Below are positions 62,291 to 64,000 of a DNA stretch of 64,000 bases, in pieces. A program made the translations under genes and the position numbers. The notes under the pieces are model-generated. The model was not told the DNA's origin. It did not search any database and worked only from the letters and a program-made list of their open reading frames with translations. Position 1 is the first letter of the stretch. The number at the start of each line of letters is the position of its first letter. Origin of the DNA: J027 sp965215855 (lineage in GTDB: Bacteria > Chloroflexota > Anaerolineae > Aggregatilineales > J027); assembly GCA_965215855.1 (NCBI GenBank), contig CBDCER010000003.1, positions 868,001 to 932,000 on the forward strand. Reading direction: 5' to 3'.

Positions 62291-63481
62291 ATGGCCCAGT
62301 TTGAACGCACAAAACCCCATGTCAACATTGGGACAATTGGTCACGTCGATCATGGCAAGACAACCCTGACGGCGGCCATTACCAAAACACTCGGTATGAA
62401 GGCACTGGCGAAGTTCACTGCCTATGACGAAATCGACAACGCACCCGAAGAAAAAGCGCGTGGCATCACCATTCAGATCCGCCACGTTGAATACGAAACC
62501 AACGCTCGGCACTATGCCCACGTGGATTGTCCCGGTCACCGCGACTACATCAAGAACATGATCACTGGCGCAGCCCAGATGGATGGCGCGATCCTGGTGG
62601 TCTCGGCTCCCGATGGCCCCATGCCCCAGACCCGCGAACACGTACTGTTGGCGCGTCAGGTGGAAGTGCCCGCCATGGTGGTCTACCTCAACAAGACCGA
62701 CCAGATGGACGACGAAGAGCTGTTGGAACTGGTCGAGCTGGAGCTGGCCGAACTGCTGGATAGCTATGGCTTCCCGGAAGACACCCCGATCATTCGCGGC
62801 AGTGCCTTGCAAGCCCTGGAAGCCCCCGAAGACCTGAGCCATCCAGCTTACGAGTCAATCTTGAAGCTGATGGATGCTGTGGATGAGTGGATCCCTGAGC
62901 CGGAGCGCGACGTGGACAAGCCTTTCCTGATGCCGATTGAAGATGTCTTCACCATCAAGGGGCGTGGCACAGTGGTCACCGGTCGTGTCGAGCGCGGCAC
63001 ACTCAAGAAAGGCGAAGAGATCGAGATCATCGGTGTCCGCGAGACACAGAAGACTGTCGTAACCGGCATCGAAATGTTCCACAAAGAACTGGATTCGGCG
63101 CTGGCGGGCGATAACGCTGGCATTCTGTTGCGTGGTATTGAGCGGACTGGAGTTGAGCGCGGTCAGGTGTTGGCGAAACCCAAGTCAATTAACCCCCACA
63201 CCAAGTTCAAGGGCGAGGTGTATGTCTTGAAGAAAGACGAGGGTGGCCGTCACAAAGCCTTCTTCCCTGGCTATCGTCCCCAGTTCTATATTCGCACCTT
63301 GGATGTGACGGGTGTCATCACCCTGCCGGAAGGCGTGGAAATGGTGTTGCCCGGCGACAATGTGAACCTGATCGTCGAGCTGATTGCACCCATCGCGCTG
63401 GAGCAAGGCTCGAAGTTCGCCATTCGCGAAGGTGGCCTGACCGTGGGCGCTGGTATTATCACTGAAATTCTGGAAGATTAG
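62291..63481 (+). CDS. tuf: Elongation factor Tu
   Basis: 396 residues, normal length. It delivers aminoacyl-tRNA to the ribosome. GTP-binding motifs are GHVDHGKTTL (G1), the switch-I RGITIQ block (G2), DCPGHRDY (G3), NKTD (G4) and GSAL (G5). Domains 2 and 3 are complete, ending TEILED. The codon bias is visibly stronger toward C/G-ending codons than in the neighbours, as expected of a very highly expressed gene. Order tRNA-Thr-Tyr-Thr - tuf - tRNA-Trp - secE is a conserved bacterial layout. Confidence 0.98.
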   Translation: MAQFERTKPHVNIGTIGHVDHGKTTLTAAITKTLGMKALAKFTAYDEIDNAPEEKARGITIQIRHVEYETNARHYAHVDCPGHRDYIKNMITGAAQMDGAILVVSAPDGPMPQTREHVLLARQVEVPAMVVYLNKTDQMDDEELLELVELELAELLDSYGFPEDTPIIRGSALQALEAPEDLSHPAYESILKLMDAVDEWIPEPERDVDKPFLMPIEDVFTIKGRGTVVTGRVERGTLKKGEEIEIIGVRETQKTVVTGIEMFHKELDSALAGDNAGILLRGIERTGVERGQVLAKPKSINPHTKFKGEVYVLKKDEGGRHKAFFPGYRPQFYIRTLDVTGVITLPEGVEMVLPGDNVNLIVELIAPIALEQGSKFAIREGGLTVGAGIITEILED

Positions 63482-63493
63482 TTAGTTAACATG

Positions 63494-63517
63494 CATGGGG
63501 GAGTTTCTTCCCCCATG
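63494..63517 (+). other. Hairpin between tuf and tRNA-Trp
   Basis: CATGGGGG (63494-63501) / CCCCCATG (63510-63517), a perfect 8-bp stem with an 8-nt loop and no T tract. It more likely marks messenger 3' end formation or processing than full termination. Confidence 0.6.
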
Positions 63518-63528
63518 AGATTGTCAAT

Positions 63529-63601
63529 AGGGGAGTAGCTCAATTGGCAGAGCAACGGTCTCCAAAACCGTAGGTTCCGGGTTCGAGTCCTGGCTCCCCT
63601 G
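63529..63601 (+). tRNA. tRNA-Trp (anticodon CCA)
   Basis: 73 nt. Acceptor AGGGGAG/CTCCCCT is perfect, anticodon loop CTCCAAA, T loop TTCGAGT, discriminator G. Confidence 0.95.
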
Positions 63602-63615
63602 CTCATGGATTTGAC

Positions 63616-63638
63616 AACACCGTCCTTGGGGCGGTGTT
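63616..63638 (+). other. Hairpin between tRNA-Trp and secE
   Basis: AACACCG / CGGTGTT with a 9-nt loop, followed by TTACGTT. It may be a weak attenuator or a processing stem. Confidence 0.45.
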
Positions 63639-63673
63639 TACGTTAAAAGGATTAACACTGAGGAGCGATGACA

Positions 63674-64000
63674 GTGGCAAAAACAGGCACCGGTCAGCCT
63701 GTCGATGAAAAGCTGGCCGAAGAGGATTTAGACTCGCCAGTAGTGTCAGACCGCCGTGCCCGCCGCAAGCGCAAGCGAGGCACAGTGGTTGAGAAGGTAT
63801 CCACCGCCGAAATGGTTGGTACTGATAAAAAGGATCGTCCCACGCCCAGCAGTCGTCGCAAAGCTACGAAAAGTGCGGCAAGCGGACCCTTTGAACAAAC
63901 CATCCAGCGGATTCCGGGCGTGCGTAGTCTTTACAACTACTTTCGCGCTGCCATCAATGAAATGAAGAAAGTGACCTGGCCTAGTCGCGAAGACACGATA
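63674..64000 (+). CDS. secE: Preprotein translocase subunit SecE, C-terminus outside the window
   Basis: The frame is open from GTG 63674 (AGGAG ends 8 nt before; ATG 63668 is an alternative) to the right edge. The visible 109 residues include a long, basic, low-complexity N-terminus (VSDRRARRKRKRGTVVEKV) and then the diagnostic SecE block YFRAAINEMKKVTWPSREDT just ahead of the single membrane helix, which is not yet reached. SecE clamps the SecY channel in the inner membrane. nusG is expected next, beyond the window. Confidence 0.9.
   Translation, partial: MAKTGTGQPVDEKLAEEDLDSPVVSDRRARRKRKRGTVVEKVSTAEMVGTDKKDRPTPSSRRKATKSAASGPFEQTIQRIPGVRSLYNYFRAAINEMKKVTWPSREDTI

Noticed and set aside
63756..63965. 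69-codon plus-strand ORF near the right edge
   Set aside because: It is out of frame with SecE, whose conserved KKVTWPSRE block covers the same bases.

Overview
The window reads as a chromosomal segment of a Chloroflexota bacterium, most likely from the Anaerolineae side of the phylum. This is an inference from gene content, not a measured placement. Pointers are VWA-FHA and PP2C membrane proteins with long Thr/Pro linkers, a Ser/Thr kinase fused to an extracellular sulfatase-modifying-type domain, several LysM/Thr-Pro secreted proteins, a giant alpha-2-macroglobulin, a RicT-type PSP1 protein, and the tRNA-Thr/Tyr/Thr - tuf - tRNA-Trp - secE block. Ribosome binding sites are mostly ordinary AAGGAG/GGAG types and many genes start with GTG or TTG.

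Layout. 1-3.9 kb: surface/signalling pair (VWA-FHA protein, cut by the left edge, and a PP2C phosphatase with an extracytoplasmic tail). 4.0-13.7 kb: an exopolysaccharide/dTDP-sugar locus (glycosyltransferase, two Wzz-type proteins, a BY-kinase-like ATPase, RmlA, RmlB). It is split by an accessory block at 5.8-10.2 kb that holds a DUF488 protein, a ParB-DUF488 fusion and a third gene disrupted by an intact IS element with inverted repeats and a 5-bp target duplication. 13.7-21.1 kb: a YihY-type membrane protein and a 2092-residue alpha-2-macroglobulin. 21.1-22.4 kb: fragments of two transposases and a truncated AttH/CrtC-like gene. 22.7-28.3 kb: NYN-domain protein, a three-gene minus-strand operon and aconitase. 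28.5-35.6 kb: response regulator, LysM protein, DUF192 protein, tRNA-Arg, an unrecognised gene pair and a LysM-M23 peptidase.

35.7-43.1 kb: a plus-strand run (uridine-kinase-like nucleoside kinase, RicT, PIG-L deacetylase, M20 amidohydrolase, GGCT-like, BtuF-like, histidine kinase). It meets tail to tail with a minus-strand run at 43.1-48.5 kb (DUF1295, MutY, beta-propeller protein, TlpA-like thioredoxin, Lgt-like protein, OmpR-type regulator). 48.6-53.5 kb: orphan sugar-binding protein, CysS, RlmB-type methyltransferase, SerB-like phosphatase. 53.5-61.8 kb: kinase-FGE fusion, a heterodimeric ABC exporter pair, CBS protein, ASPIC/VCBS secreted protein. 61.9-64 kb: tRNA and translation/secretion block running off the right edge.

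The most interesting area is the 5.8-10.2 kb accessory block. A ParB N-terminal/HTH module with recognisable CTP-site motifs is fused to a C-terminal DUF488 domain. It is followed 10 nt later by a conserved-looking gene that can be rebuilt exactly, in frame, by removing the IS and one target copy. A separate DUF488 gene lies immediately upstream. No function is established here for this set; a mobile or conflict-type system is only a hypothesis.
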